Shown piece by piece: positions 29,014-37,746 of a stretch of DNA of 40,228 nucleotides; the stretch's first letter is position 1; each line of letters begins with the position of its first letter. Where the stretch lies: positions 1 to 40,228 of IMG/VR virus record IMGVR_UViG_3300037193_001849; one strand, written 5' to 3'. Position numbers and translations under genes: made by a program. The stretch comes from a virus. A model generated the notes under the pieces. It ran no database searches, was not told the origin of the DNA, and was given only the letters and a program-made list of their open reading frames with translations.

Positions 29014-29751
29014 GTGGCCAAGAGTGTTCTGCTCAACGTGCGGTGCTTCGCCGTCGGCGCCGACCTGACGGGCAACAGCAACAAGATCGAGCTGACGGCC
29101 GAGGTTGAGGACAAGGACTCCACCAACTACGGCTCGAACGGCTACAAGGAGGTTCTCGGCGGACTCATCTCTGCGGAGATCTCCGCCGAAGGGCAGTGGG
29201 AGGCGGGCGACGACTCGAAGGTCGACAACGCATCCTGGTCGCAGCTCGGCGGGACCGGCCCATGGACGGTGAGCGCCAACAACAGCGCAGCCGTCGGTGA
29301 CCTCGCCTACCTGGTCAACGGGCTCCGCGCCGACTACAAGCTGTTCGACGCCGTCGGCGAGGTCGCGCCCTGGACCGGCACTGCCAAATCGACGTGGCCA
29401 ATGGCGCGGGGCCAGTTCGCCCACCCGCCCGGCACCGCCCGCACCGCCTCCGGCACGGGCACCGGTCTCAACCTCGGCGCCGTCGCCAGCGGCAAGCGCC
29501 TGTACGCCGCGCTGCATGTGCTGTCGGTGGCGGGCACCACGCCGTCGCTGACAGCCCGGGTGGAGTCGTCCGTCGACAACACCTTCGCCGCCCCGACGAC
29601 GAGGCTGACCCACACCGCGGCGACGGCGGTGGGCGGGCAGATCCTGCGCACCGACGGCACCGCCATCACCGACACCTGGTGGCGTGTGGCGTGGACGATC
29701 TCCGGCACCACGCCGAGTTTTCTGTTCGTCTCCTCGCTGGGCATCCAGTAG
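29014..29751 (+). CDS. Major tail protein-like, longer paralog (245 aa)
   Basis: GAGGAGGGG precedes the GTG at 29014. The first 75 residues are a tail-tube-like beta domain containing KIELTAEVEDKDSTNYGSNG and YKEVLGGLISAEISAEG. The same block recurs in the next gene (TVEVEDKDVTNYASAGWKEV), so the two are paralogs. The remainder is a beta-rich extension (SLTARVESSVDNTFAAPTTR) that may decorate the tube. Which paralog builds the tube is not decided by sequence. Confidence 0.75.
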   Translation: MAKSVLLNVRCFAVGADLTGNSNKIELTAEVEDKDSTNYGSNGYKEVLGGLISAEISAEGQWEAGDDSKVDNASWSQLGGTGPWTVSANNSAAVGDLAYLVNGLRADYKLFDAVGEVAPWTGTAKSTWPMARGQFAHPPGTARTASGTGTGLNLGAVASGKRLYAALHVLSVAGTTPSLTARVESSVDNTFAAPTTRLTHTAATAVGGQILRTDGTAITDTWWRVAWTISGTTPSFLFVSSLGIQ

Positions 29752-29826
29752 CCCCAGCCCACCGTTACTTCCCCCGGCCCGCCCTGGTGACCGGGCCCTT
29801 CGTCATGCCCTGAAAGGGGGCCCGCC

Positions 29827-30237
29827 GTGGCCAAGATGGTCCTGCTCGCCCAGTACCTGTCGATCAACGGAACCGTCCTGCACGAATACACCAAGAAGGC
29901 CGAGCTCACGGTCGAAGTTGAGGACAAGGACGTCACGAACTACGCCAGCGCCGGGTGGAAGGAAGTCCTCGGCGGCCTCAAGAGCGCCGAGCTTTCGGTG
30001 GAGTTCCTGCAGGACTTCGCCGCCACCAAACTCGACTCGATCATGTGGCCGTTGCTGGGCACAGTGGTCGCGTTCGAGGTCCGTGCCGACCAGGCCGCCG
30101 TCGGCACGTCGAACCCGAAGTACACCGGGAACATCCTGATCAACGGCTGGAACCCGATCGAGGGCAGCGTGGGCGACGAGGCCACCGTCAGCCACGGCTT
30201 CCCGACGTCGGGGGCAGTGACGAGGGCGACGGCCTGA
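29827..30237 (+). CDS. Major tail protein-like, shorter paralog (136 aa)
   Basis: AAAGGGGG lies seven bases before the GTG at 29827. The product aligns over its whole first half with the preceding protein (VEVEDKDVTNYASAGWKEVL, GGLKSAELSVEFLQDF) and ends with the usual tube-protein strands (NPKYTGNILINGWNPIEGSV). The compact size suits a tail-tube protein, so this copy is a good candidate for the main tube subunit. Its stop overlaps the next ATG by one base. Confidence 0.75.
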   Translation: MAKMVLLAQYLSINGTVLHEYTKKAELTVEVEDKDVTNYASAGWKEVLGGLKSAELSVEFLQDFAATKLDSIMWPLLGTVVAFEVRADQAAVGTSNPKYTGNILINGWNPIEGSVGDEATVSHGFPTSGAVTRATA

Positions 30238-30746
30238 TGGCCGGGCCGCCGTTCGAACTGCGCTCGGCCGAAACCCACGAAGGACTGCAGGCCCTCGTGC
30301 GGGCGCTGCGCCAGGAGGAGGACGGGCGCGAGCTGCGGCGGGACCTGGCGAAGAACATGCGTGCCGCGCTGCGGCCGGCCGCAGCCGAGGCCAAGTCGGC
30401 CATCATGTCGATGTCCTCGGCCGGGCCCGGTACCTCGCCCGCGTTGCGCTCCTCGGTCGCCAAGAAGATCCGTCCCGAGGTCAAGCTGGGCGGGAACTGG
30501 AGCGGCGCCCGGGTGAAGGCCTTCAAGACGAAGAACCTTCGCAACTTCCCCAACGCCCCCAAGCGCACCAACAGGCCCGGCGGCTGGCGCCACCCCGTGT
30601 TCGGGGACCGCGACCGGTGGGTCACCCAGCACGGCAAGTTGAAGTGGTTCGACCGGTCCTTCGAGGGCCGCGAGAACGAGTACCGCCAGGCCGTCCTCGA
30701 CGCCATGGAACAGATGGCCCGGCGGATCGCCGACCGGGCTGAGTAG
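30237..30746 (+). CDS. Minor tail/tail completion protein, HK97 gp10-like (169 aa)
   Basis: The ATG at 30237 uses the last base of the previous stop. The sequence has a helical start (THEGLQALVRALRQEEDGRE, LRRDLAKNMRAALRPAAAEA), a basic middle (GARVKAFKTKNLRNFPNAPK) with RHPVFGDRDRWVTQ, and a final helix. The HPVFG motif near the end and the place before the tail chaperone fit HK97 gp10-type proteins. Confidence 0.7.
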   Translation: MAGPPFELRSAETHEGLQALVRALRQEEDGRELRRDLAKNMRAALRPAAAEAKSAIMSMSSAGPGTSPALRSSVAKKIRPEVKLGGNWSGARVKAFKTKNLRNFPNAPKRTNRPGGWRHPVFGDRDRWVTQHGKLKWFDRSFEGRENEYRQAVLDAMEQMARRIADRAE

Positions 30747-30756
30747 GAGATGCACG

Positions 30757-31167
30757 ATGTACCTGGTCTACAAGCCCGAGGGCAGCGAGGAACCGAAGCG
30801 CTGGCGCTACGACCCGCGCAAACTCATGGACCCCGAGCGAGAGATGCTCGAGCGCAAGACCGGCAGGAACTTCTCCCAGTTCACACAGGACGTGCTGGAG
30901 GGAAACAGCCAGTGCCGACGTGCGCTGCTGTACATGTTCAAGAAGCGGGAACACCCCACCATCCGCTACGAGGACGTCGGCTTCGCGTGGGACGAGCTGG
31001 AACTGCAGTACTCCAAGGGCGAGCTGCGGCAGATCCGCGACCAGGTCGCCGAGACCCTCAACGGTGACCAGCTCGCCGCCGCCCTGGCCCAGCTCGACGA
31101 GCAGATCGAGCAGGCCTACGACGACGAAGAGGGCGAGGGAAAAGCCCAGCTGCCGATCGCCGGCTGA
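30757..31167 (+). CDS. Tail assembly chaperone, short form (gpG-like, 136 aa)
   Basis: Two nested products are made in this class of chaperone. The zero-frame protein starts at 30757 (MYLVYKPEGSEEPKRWRYDP) and ends in an acidic helix (QIEQAYDDEEGEGKAQLPIA). A GGGAAAA slip site lies at 31137-31143, eight codons before the stop. Place directly before the tape measure gene is diagnostic. It coats the tape measure protein during tail assembly. Confidence 0.88.
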   Translation: MYLVYKPEGSEEPKRWRYDPRKLMDPEREMLERKTGRNFSQFTQDVLEGNSQCRRALLYMFKKREHPTIRYEDVGFAWDELELQYSKGELRQIRDQVAETLNGDQLAAALAQLDEQIEQAYDDEEGEGKAQLPIAG

Positions 31168-31319
31168 GGCGCCTCGGCGACGCGGCCCACCTCCTCGGGA
31201 TCGTGGGCCGGGACTGGGACACCCTCACCGTCGAGGAGACGGACTGCTACCTCGACTGGCTTGACGCCTACGAGAAGGCGCAGCGCGAGGCGCACGAAGA
31301 ACTGAACAAGGGGCACTGA
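30757..31319 (+). CDS. Tail assembly chaperone, -1 frameshift fusion (gpGT-like, 187 aa)
   Basis: Ribosomes slipping back one base at GGGAAAA read 129 zero-frame codons and continue in the -1 frame from AGC at 31143 for 58 codons, ending with ELNKGH and TGA at 31317-31319. The -1 extension (HLLGIVGRDWDTLTVEETDC, YLDWLDAYEKAQREAHEELN) is a well-formed helical domain and has no start codon or ribosome binding site of its own. This agrees with the conserved G/GT mechanism of siphophages. Confidence 0.88.
31137..31143 (+). promoter_or_regulatory. Slippery heptamer G GGA AAA
   Basis: The sequence is a canonical X XXY YYZ -1 frameshift heptamer, correctly phased with the zero frame (GGA at 31138, AAA at 31141). 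A palindrome GAGGCGCCTC at 31166-31175, nested in a stem (31158-31162 with 31175-31179), could act as stimulator downstream. Confidence 0.88.
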
Positions 31320-31320
31320 C

Positions 31321-31352
31321 GACCGCCCCCTGACCCACGTTGGGGGGCGGTC
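31321..31352 (+). promoter_or_regulatory. Hairpin covering the tape-measure ribosome binding site
   Basis: A perfect 10-bp stem (31321-31330 with 31343-31352) and a 12-nt loop start two bases after the chaperone fusion stop. Its right arm contains the G-run that would serve as ribosome binding site for the ATG at 31355, so the hairpin could hold down tape-measure translation unless opened by ribosomes finishing the fusion frame. It might also act as a weak terminator. Confidence 0.6.
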
Positions 31353-31354
31353 GT

Positions 31355-34345
31355 ATGAGCGACACCTCGCTGGTGTTCAACCTGGTCGCGCGCGAGCGCG
31401 TCAGCCAGGTTCTCGAACAGCTCAAGGCGAAGGTCGCCACTGTCGGCAAGGGCATCGCCGCGGCGATGACGATGCCTGCCGGGGCATCCGTCGTCGCCGC
31501 GGCCGGGGGCCTCGCAGCAGGGGCGGTCGCTGCCGGCATCGCCTACCGCGCGTTCTCCGCCGCTGCTCAGCCTCAGCTGGAGGCGGTCGCCGAGGCGAGC
31601 ACCGCCGCCGAGGAGGCGGAGAAGGCCCACGAGAAGGCCACGCTCAAGGCGGCCCAGGCGCAAAAGCTCGCGGCCACCGGAGGCGAGGCCTACCAGGCGG
31701 CGCTGCGCGAGGCCGAGTCGGCGGCCAAGGCCGCACGCGACGCCGATGCCGCGCTGGAGCAGCAGCTCCAAGGGCTGCCCCCGGCGACCCGGGAGACCGC
31801 GAAGGCGTTCGCAGGGCTGAAGTCCGACTATCAGGACTGGTCCAACGCGCTCGCCCCGACGACGATGCCCCTGTTCACCCGGGGCATCGAGATCCTGCGG
31901 GATCTGCTGCCCACCCTCACCCCGTTCGTCCGGTCGGCGGCCGGGGCGATAGGGCAGTTCCTCGACGGCGTCGCCGTCGGCGTACAGTCCGCCGGCTTCA
32001 AGCAGTGGGCCGCGGACATGTCGGCGGCCGGCGGCCCGGCGCTGCTGAACTTCCTGACCGTCATCAAGAACCTCGCGATCGGGTTCATGGGCCTGCTGCA
32101 GGCCTTCCTGCCCGTCTCCGGCCAGATGACCGGCGGCCTGGTCGGGATGACGCAGGCCTTCGCCAACTGGGGTGCCAGCCTGCAGCACACCGAGGGATTC
32201 GCCCAGTTCCTCACCATGGCCGACAACGGCGGCGGCGCCCTGGTCAACCTCGCCACCGCTGGCGCCCACGTCGTCGTCGCGCTGTCGCCGCTGATCGGCA
32301 CCACCGCGATGCTGGCCAACGGCCTCGCCTCGATCATCTCCAGCACCCCGACCCCGGTACTGGAGGCCCTCGCCTACACGATCCTGGCCGTCAAGGTCGG
32401 GATGATGGGCTACCGGGCGACGACCGCCACGGTTGCTATCGCCCACCGGGTCCTGGCGTCGTCGACGTATCTGGCGATCGCCGGGTGGACCCGGATGCTC
32501 GCGTTCGGCGTCGCCACCTACACGCGGATCGCGGCGGCCGCGGTCGTCTCGGCGGCCCGGACCGGGGCGGCATGGGCCGCTACTGCGGTCCGGTCGATGG
32601 CGGTGTTCGTCGCCCAGATGATCCGCACGGCGGTCGTCGCCGTCGCGCAGTTCACGCTGATGGCCGCGAGAGCGGTCATCTGGGCCGCGACGATGGCGGC
32701 ACAGTGGCTGATCGCCATGGGCCCGGTCGGCTGGATCATCGCCGCCGTGATCGCCCTGGTCGCGCTGATCGTCGCGAACTGGGACACCATCAAGCGCTGG
32801 ACCATCGCCGCGTGGAACGCGATCTGGGGGTTCATCAAGGGCGCGGCCGCGAAGATCTGGCAGCTGTTCCTGAACTGGACGATCATCGGCTTGGTCATCA
32901 AGCACTGGTCGACGATCAAGTCGAAGACGATCGCCGTCTGGAACGCGATCGTCGCCTGGGTCAAGAAGATCCCGGGCTGGCTGTACAACGCGTTCCTGAA
33001 CTGGACCCTGTTGGGCTTGGTGATCAAGCACTGGTCCGCGATCAAGACGGCCACGGTCAAGAAGGCCTTGGAGATGGTCGCCTGGGTGAAGGGCCTGCCC
33101 GGGCGGATCGCCCGGGGGATCGGCTCGCTGCGCAGCCTGCTCACCTCCAAGGGCCGCGACGTCGTCACCGGTCTGTGGTCCGGCATCTCGGGCATGACCG
33201 GCTGGATCAAGGGCAAGATCATGGGCTGGGCGAAGAGCGCGATACCCGGCCCGGTCGCCAGGGCCCTCGGCATCAGCTCGCCGTCGAAAGTCACCACGGC
33301 GCAGGGGCGTTGGATCGCGCGGGGCCTGGTCGTCGGGCTGACCGGCTCGGGCAAGCAGGTACGCGCGGCCGCGGTCAAGCTGGCCGACATCGTCCGCGAC
33401 TCTCTCGCCTCCGGACGGCGGCGCTCCAAGGCCCTCGGGAAGATCAGCACCGGGGCGGCTCAGCTGATCAAGCTGGCGAACAAGGAGGTGGCGCTCGCGT
33501 CGCGGATCAAGGCCGCCAACAAGTCCCTCGCCGACCAGATCAAAGCGAGGGACAAGCTGGCTGCGGACGTCCGCAAGGGCATCCTCGACGCGGCGAACAT
33601 CACGTCGATGGGAGAGCAGGGCCAGCCGCACACGGCCGGCACGATCCTGTCCGGGCTGCAGGACCAGCTGGCCCGGGCCCGCCAGTTCGCCGCTGACCTG
33701 GCCGCGCTGCGCAAGAAGGGTGTGCGCGGGGACCTGGTCGCGCAGATCGCCCAGGCCGGTGTCGAGCAGGGCGGCGCCACCGCGATGGCACTGGCGAACG
33801 CCAGCAACGAGTCGATCAAGCAGATCAACTCCACACAGGCACAGCTCGTCAAGGCCGCCGGGAAGGCCGGCGCCTCGGCCGGGGACGCCATGTACGGGGC
33901 GGGCATCAACGCCGCCAAGGGCCTGGTCGCTGGGCTCAAGGCACAGCAGCGCGCGATCGAGGCGCAAATGCTCGTCATCGCCCGCGGTATGAAGACCGCG
34001 ATCAAGAAGGCCCTGGGGATCCGGTCGCCGTCAACGCTGATGGCCGACGAGGTCGGCCGGTGGATTCCCGCCGGTATCGCCGTCGGCGCCCAGGACAACC
34101 GGCGCGTCCTCGACCAGGCGATGGCCAGTCTCACCACTCCCGCCGCCGGCCAGCGCCCCATGGCGAGCGCCCCTCTGACGTCCGGTATGGCGCCGGTGCT
34201 CGGCGGCCAGGCGCCCGGCGGTGTGGTCATCGTCCGCTTCGAGGTCACCGGCGCCGAGGGCGAGTTCAAGAAGTTCATCAGCAAGATCGTCCGCGTGGAT
34301 GGGCGCGGCAGCGTGCAGACCGCGTTCGCCGGACGCCAGGGGTAG
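31355..34345 (+). CDS. Tape measure protein (996 aa)
   Basis: The longest-helix gene of the tail module sets tail length. The N-terminal third is Ala-rich coiled coil (AAEEAEKAHEKATLKAAQAQ). The middle has hydrophobic segments (MGPVGWIIAAVIALVALIVA) and a tandem 42-residue repeat with FLNWT-x2-GLVIKHWS-x-IK at 32867 and 32993. Two ALGI-x-SPS motifs followed by GRWI (33269 and 34013 region) are usual near the C-terminal part of such proteins. By the known rule of about 0.15 nm per residue, a tail near 150 nm is expected. ATG 31355 follows a G-run; a TTG at 31340 is in frame but less likely. Confidence 0.93.
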   Translation: MSDTSLVFNLVARERVSQVLEQLKAKVATVGKGIAAAMTMPAGASVVAAAGGLAAGAVAAGIAYRAFSAAAQPQLEAVAEASTAAEEAEKAHEKATLKAAQAQKLAATGGEAYQAALREAESAAKAARDADAALEQQLQGLPPATRETAKAFAGLKSDYQDWSNALAPTTMPLFTRGIEILRDLLPTLTPFVRSAAGAIGQFLDGVAVGVQSAGFKQWAADMSAAGGPALLNFLTVIKNLAIGFMGLLQAFLPVSGQMTGGLVGMTQAFANWGASLQHTEGFAQFLTMADNGGGALVNLATAGAHVVVALSPLIGTTAMLANGLASIISSTPTPVLEALAYTILAVKVGMMGYRATTATVAIAHRVLASSTYLAIAGWTRMLAFGVATYTRIAAAAVVSAARTGAAWAATAVRSMAVFVAQMIRTAVVAVAQFTLMAARAVIWAATMAAQWLIAMGPVGWIIAAVIALVALIVANWDTIKRWTIAAWNAIWGFIKGAAAKIWQLFLNWTIIGLVIKHWSTIKSKTIAVWNAIVAWVKKIPGWLYNAFLNWTLLGLVIKHWSAIKTATVKKALEMVAWVKGLPGRIARGIGSLRSLLTSKGRDVVTGLWSGISGMTGWIKGKIMGWAKSAIPGPVARALGISSPSKVTTAQGRWIARGLVVGLTGSGKQVRAAAVKLADIVRDSLASGRRRSKALGKISTGAAQLIKLANKEVALASRIKAANKSLADQIKARDKLAADVRKGILDAANITSMGEQGQPHTAGTILSGLQDQLARARQFAADLAALRKKGVRGDLVAQIAQAGVEQGGATAMALANASNESIKQINSTQAQLVKAAGKAGASAGDAMYGAGINAAKGLVAGLKAQQRAIEAQMLVIARGMKTAIKKALGIRSPSTLMADEVGRWIPAGIAVGAQDNRRVLDQAMASLTTPAAGQRPMASAPLTSGMAPVLGGQAPGGVVIVRFEVTGAEGEFKKFISKIVRVDGRGSVQTAFAGRQG

Positions 34346-34363
34346 GAAGGAGGGGCTGGGGCC

Positions 34364-37300
34364 GTGGCCTTCCCACAGACTCCGCTCGACGTCCTGATCG
34401 AGCTGTTCATCTCCGGTGCCTGGACGGACATCACCTCCGACGTGTACGCGCGCGACGGCATCCACATCGAGCGAGGCCGCCGCGACGAAGGAGCGCGCAC
34501 CGACCCGGGCAAGTGCACCCTCACCCTGAACAACAGGAGTGGCAAGTACAGCCCGCGCAACCCGCTGTCGCCGTATTACGGGCTGATCGGGAGGAACACG
34601 CCGCTGCGGGTGTCGGTGCGGGCGGGCAGCGTGTTCCTCGAGGTCCCCGAGGACACCATCGCCCGGGCCAGTACTCCCGACCACTCCAGCCTGGACATCA
34701 CCGGCGACATCGACGTCCGCGCCGACCTCACCCCGACCGGCTGGGCAGGCTCCTGGACCATCAACGGGTGGGAGGTGATGGGCAAGTACGACACTGTCAG
34801 CAACCAGCGCTCGTGGCGGTTCCTCGTCACCGCGGAGGGCAAGGTGGAGTTCACCTGGTCCACCACCGGTTCCAACTTCATCGTGAGCACATCCAGCGTG
34901 CCGGTTCCGTTCGGGCCGGGACAGCGGGGCGCCATTCGGGCCACCCTCGATGTCGACAACGGCAGCGGTGGCTACACCGTCACTTTCTACACCGCGCCCA
35001 CCCTGGCCGGCGCCTGGACCCAGCTCGGCTCTCCGGTCGTCACCACCTCCGGCATCACGTCGATCTTCAACAGCACAACGGCCATCCACGTCGGAGACAT
35101 CGCCAACCTCGCATTCGAAAACCTCGCCCGCCGCTACCACGCCGTCGAAGTCCGCAACGGCATCGGCGGAACCGTGGTCGCCAGCCCTGACTTCGCCGCC
35201 CAGGCATCCGGCACCACAAGCTTCGCTGACGGCGCCGGCCGCACCTGGACCCTGCAGAACGGGGCGGCGATCACCAACCGCAGGACGCGCTTCTACGGCG
35301 AGGTGTCCGCCTGGCCGTCGCGCTGGGACGTCTCGGGGCGGGACGTGTACGTACCGGTGGAGGCCGCGGGCATCCTGCGCCGCCTGGGCCAGGGGCAGAA
35401 GGCTCTGGAGTCCACGCTGCGCAGGCGCATACCCACCGGCGACCCTCTGGCCTACTGGCCGATGGAAGAGGGGGCGACCGCCACACAGGCGTCGTCCCCG
35501 ATCGCCGGCGTGCGGCCGCTGAGGGTGTCGGGTCTGAGCTTCGCGTCCGACGATTCACTGCCCGGGTCGAGCTCGCTGCCCACCCTGGGCCAGAGCTCCT
35601 CCATCACCGGGCGTGTCACGGGCGCCGCGGCGGGCGCCTGGCACGCTGAGATGGTCTACAAGCTCGATTCGCTGCCCTCGACCGAGCAGACCATGCTCAG
35701 CCTGGACCTCACGCCCGGCACGGGCGGCGTGGCCCAGGCCCGGGCGCGCGTCTCCACAGCCGGTATCCGCGTGCAGGGCCTGGACGCCGACGGCGCTGTG
35801 GTCGCCGAGTTCCTGCTCACCGACGCGGGCGCCCTCGCGTCCCTCACCGACGTGTGGAACAGATTCGCGATCTTCAGCGCGGTCGACGGTTCCCAGACGT
35901 ACATCAACGTGGCCTGGCGGGACGTCATCACGGGCATCTGGTGGTACGCCCGCACGGTCTACACCGGCACCCCCGGCACCGTCGTCGGCGTCCGCGGTTC
36001 CTGGGGCTCCGACTTTCAGGGCATGGGGATCGGGCACCTGGGCGTGTTCGACGTCGGCGGAACCACGGCCCCCGCCGCAGGGGTCACCATCTACAGCAGC
36101 GCCGACGACGGCTTCAGCGGCGAGACCGCCGGCACCCGCATGGTCCGCCTCGCCACCGAGGAAGCTCTGCCCTTCACCCTCCTGGGCGATGCCACCCTGC
36201 AGGAACGAGTCGGCTCGCAGCGCCCCGACACCCTCCTCAACCTCATCGAGGACGCCGGCGACGCCGACGGCGGCATCCTGGCCGAACGGCGCGACATCAC
36301 CGGCCTCGCCTACCGCGACCGCATCTCGCTGGAGGACCAGACCCCCGCACTCGAACTGGACTACACCGAGCCCGGGCACATCGCGCCCCCGCTCGAACCG
36401 GTCGACGACGACCAGCAGGTACGCAACGACGTCACCGTCCAGCGCACCGACGGATCCTCAGGCCGCGCTGTCCTCGACGACGGCCCCCTGTCCGTCCAGG
36501 CCCCGCCCAATGGGGTGGGCCGCTACGACTCCTCGGTCACCCTCAACCTGTACGACGACTCCCAGCCCGTCCGGCACGCCGCATGGAGACTGCACCTGGG
36601 GACCTGGGACGAAGAGCGCTACCCGGCCGTCAACTTGAACCTCGCTGCCGCCCCCGGCCTCATCGACGACGTCACGCAGCTGGAGTCCGGGGACCGCATC
36701 ACCATCGACAACCCCCCGGCATGGCTACCGCCGGGACCGATCGATCTGCTCGTCCAGGGCTACAGCGAAACCATCGGCCACCCCAACCACTGGGACCTGC
36801 AGCTGAACTGCACCCCCGCCGGACCCTGGGACGTCGGCGTCTACAACAGCAGCCACCGCCAGACAGCGGGCAGCGAACTCACCGCAGCCGTCGACAACGA
36901 CGACACCACCCTGACCGTCCTCACCACCACCGGACCGATCTGGACCACCCAGGCCGGGGACATGCCTTTCGACATCGAGGCCGGCGGCGAACGCATGACC
37001 GTCTCGGCGATCGCGTCGTTCATCAGCGACGCGTTCGGCCGGACCTCGGCGAGCAGCTGGGGCGACGCCGACAGCGGCCAGACGTGGCAGAACCTCGGCG
37101 GCTCCGCCTCCGACTTCGCGGTCGGCTCCGGCTACGGCAGCCACACCCTGTCCACCGTCGACGTCACCCGCCGCAACGCCATCACCGCAGCCGACCCCGA
37201 CTGTGACTTCTACGGCAGCATCACCACATCCGCCCTGGCTACCGGTGCCTCGCTATTCGGGGCGATCACCGCGCGCATGCTCGACTCCGGGACGATGTAC

Positions 37301-37741
37301 ATGGCCCGCTTGGAGTTCACGACGTCGAACACGATCGTGCTGGTACTACGCAAGTTGGTCGCGGACGTCGGCACCGACCTGGGCACCTACACCGTGCCGG
37401 TGACTCACGTCGCGGGCACGTTTATTCGCGTCCGTCTGCAGGCGACCGGATCGCTGCTGCGGGCGAAGGCGTGGCCGGCTGCGAGCACGGAGCCGGACCG
37501 GTGGCACATCGCCGCTACCGACACCAGCATCACCGCCGCCAACAACCTCGGCACCCGCAGCATCCGCACGACCGGCAACACCAACGCCGCCACGGTGCAG
37601 ATCCGTTACGACGACTTCGCCGTCGTCAACCCGCAGCGGTTCACGGTCGCGCGCTCGGCCAACGCCATCGTCAAGAGCCATGCCGCAGGCACTGCGGTGC
37701 TCATGTACCGGCCCGCCGTCCGGGCCCTGTCGAGGAGCTAA
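34364..37741 (+). CDS. Large minor tail protein with LamG-like segments (1125 aa)
   Basis: The N-terminal 100 residues (FPQTPLDVLIELFISGAWTD, KCTLTLNNRSGKYSPRNPLS) match the start of actinophage minor tail proteins that combine distal-tail and baseplate roles. Three beta-sandwich segments of LamG/concanavalin-A type follow at about residues 106-285, 384-570 and 888-1088; the last starts with DAFGRTSASSWGDADSGQTW, a repeated phage motif. Such domains bind sugars, so it is the prime candidate for host recognition. The GTG at 34364 has GGAAGGAGGGG upstream. Confidence 0.85.
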   Translation: MAFPQTPLDVLIELFISGAWTDITSDVYARDGIHIERGRRDEGARTDPGKCTLTLNNRSGKYSPRNPLSPYYGLIGRNTPLRVSVRAGSVFLEVPEDTIARASTPDHSSLDITGDIDVRADLTPTGWAGSWTINGWEVMGKYDTVSNQRSWRFLVTAEGKVEFTWSTTGSNFIVSTSSVPVPFGPGQRGAIRATLDVDNGSGGYTVTFYTAPTLAGAWTQLGSPVVTTSGITSIFNSTTAIHVGDIANLAFENLARRYHAVEVRNGIGGTVVASPDFAAQASGTTSFADGAGRTWTLQNGAAITNRRTRFYGEVSAWPSRWDVSGRDVYVPVEAAGILRRLGQGQKALESTLRRRIPTGDPLAYWPMEEGATATQASSPIAGVRPLRVSGLSFASDDSLPGSSSLPTLGQSSSITGRVTGAAAGAWHAEMVYKLDSLPSTEQTMLSLDLTPGTGGVAQARARVSTAGIRVQGLDADGAVVAEFLLTDAGALASLTDVWNRFAIFSAVDGSQTYINVAWRDVITGIWWYARTVYTGTPGTVVGVRGSWGSDFQGMGIGHLGVFDVGGTTAPAAGVTIYSSADDGFSGETAGTRMVRLATEEALPFTLLGDATLQERVGSQRPDTLLNLIEDAGDADGGILAERRDITGLAYRDRISLEDQTPALELDYTEPGHIAPPLEPVDDDQQVRNDVTVQRTDGSSGRAVLDDGPLSVQAPPNGVGRYDSSVTLNLYDDSQPVRHAAWRLHLGTWDEERYPAVNLNLAAAPGLIDDVTQLESGDRITIDNPPAWLPPGPIDLLVQGYSETIGHPNHWDLQLNCTPAGPWDVGVYNSSHRQTAGSELTAAVDNDDTTLTVLTTTGPIWTTQAGDMPFDIEAGGERMTVSAIASFISDAFGRTSASSWGDADSGQTWQNLGGSASDFAVGSGYGSHTLSTVDVTRRNAITAADPDCDFYGSITTSALATGASLFGAITARMLDSGTMYMARLEFTTSNTIVLVLRKLVADVGTDLGTYTVPVTHVAGTFIRVRLQATGSLLRAKAWPAASTEPDRWHIAATDTSITAANNLGTRSIRTTGNTNAATVQIRYDDFAVVNPQRFTVARSANAIVKSHAAGTAVLMYRPAVRALSRS

Positions 37742-37746
37742 CCCCG

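Noticed and set aside
31268-33967. 899-codon open frame on the minus strand opposite the tape measure gene
   Set aside because: Mirror frame of a GC-rich gene; Arg/Asp/Gly-rich composition without motifs and no ribosome binding site.
34364-37741. Several long alternative frames inside the minor tail protein gene
   Set aside because: Shadow frames of GC-rich coding DNA with Arg/Pro-rich products.
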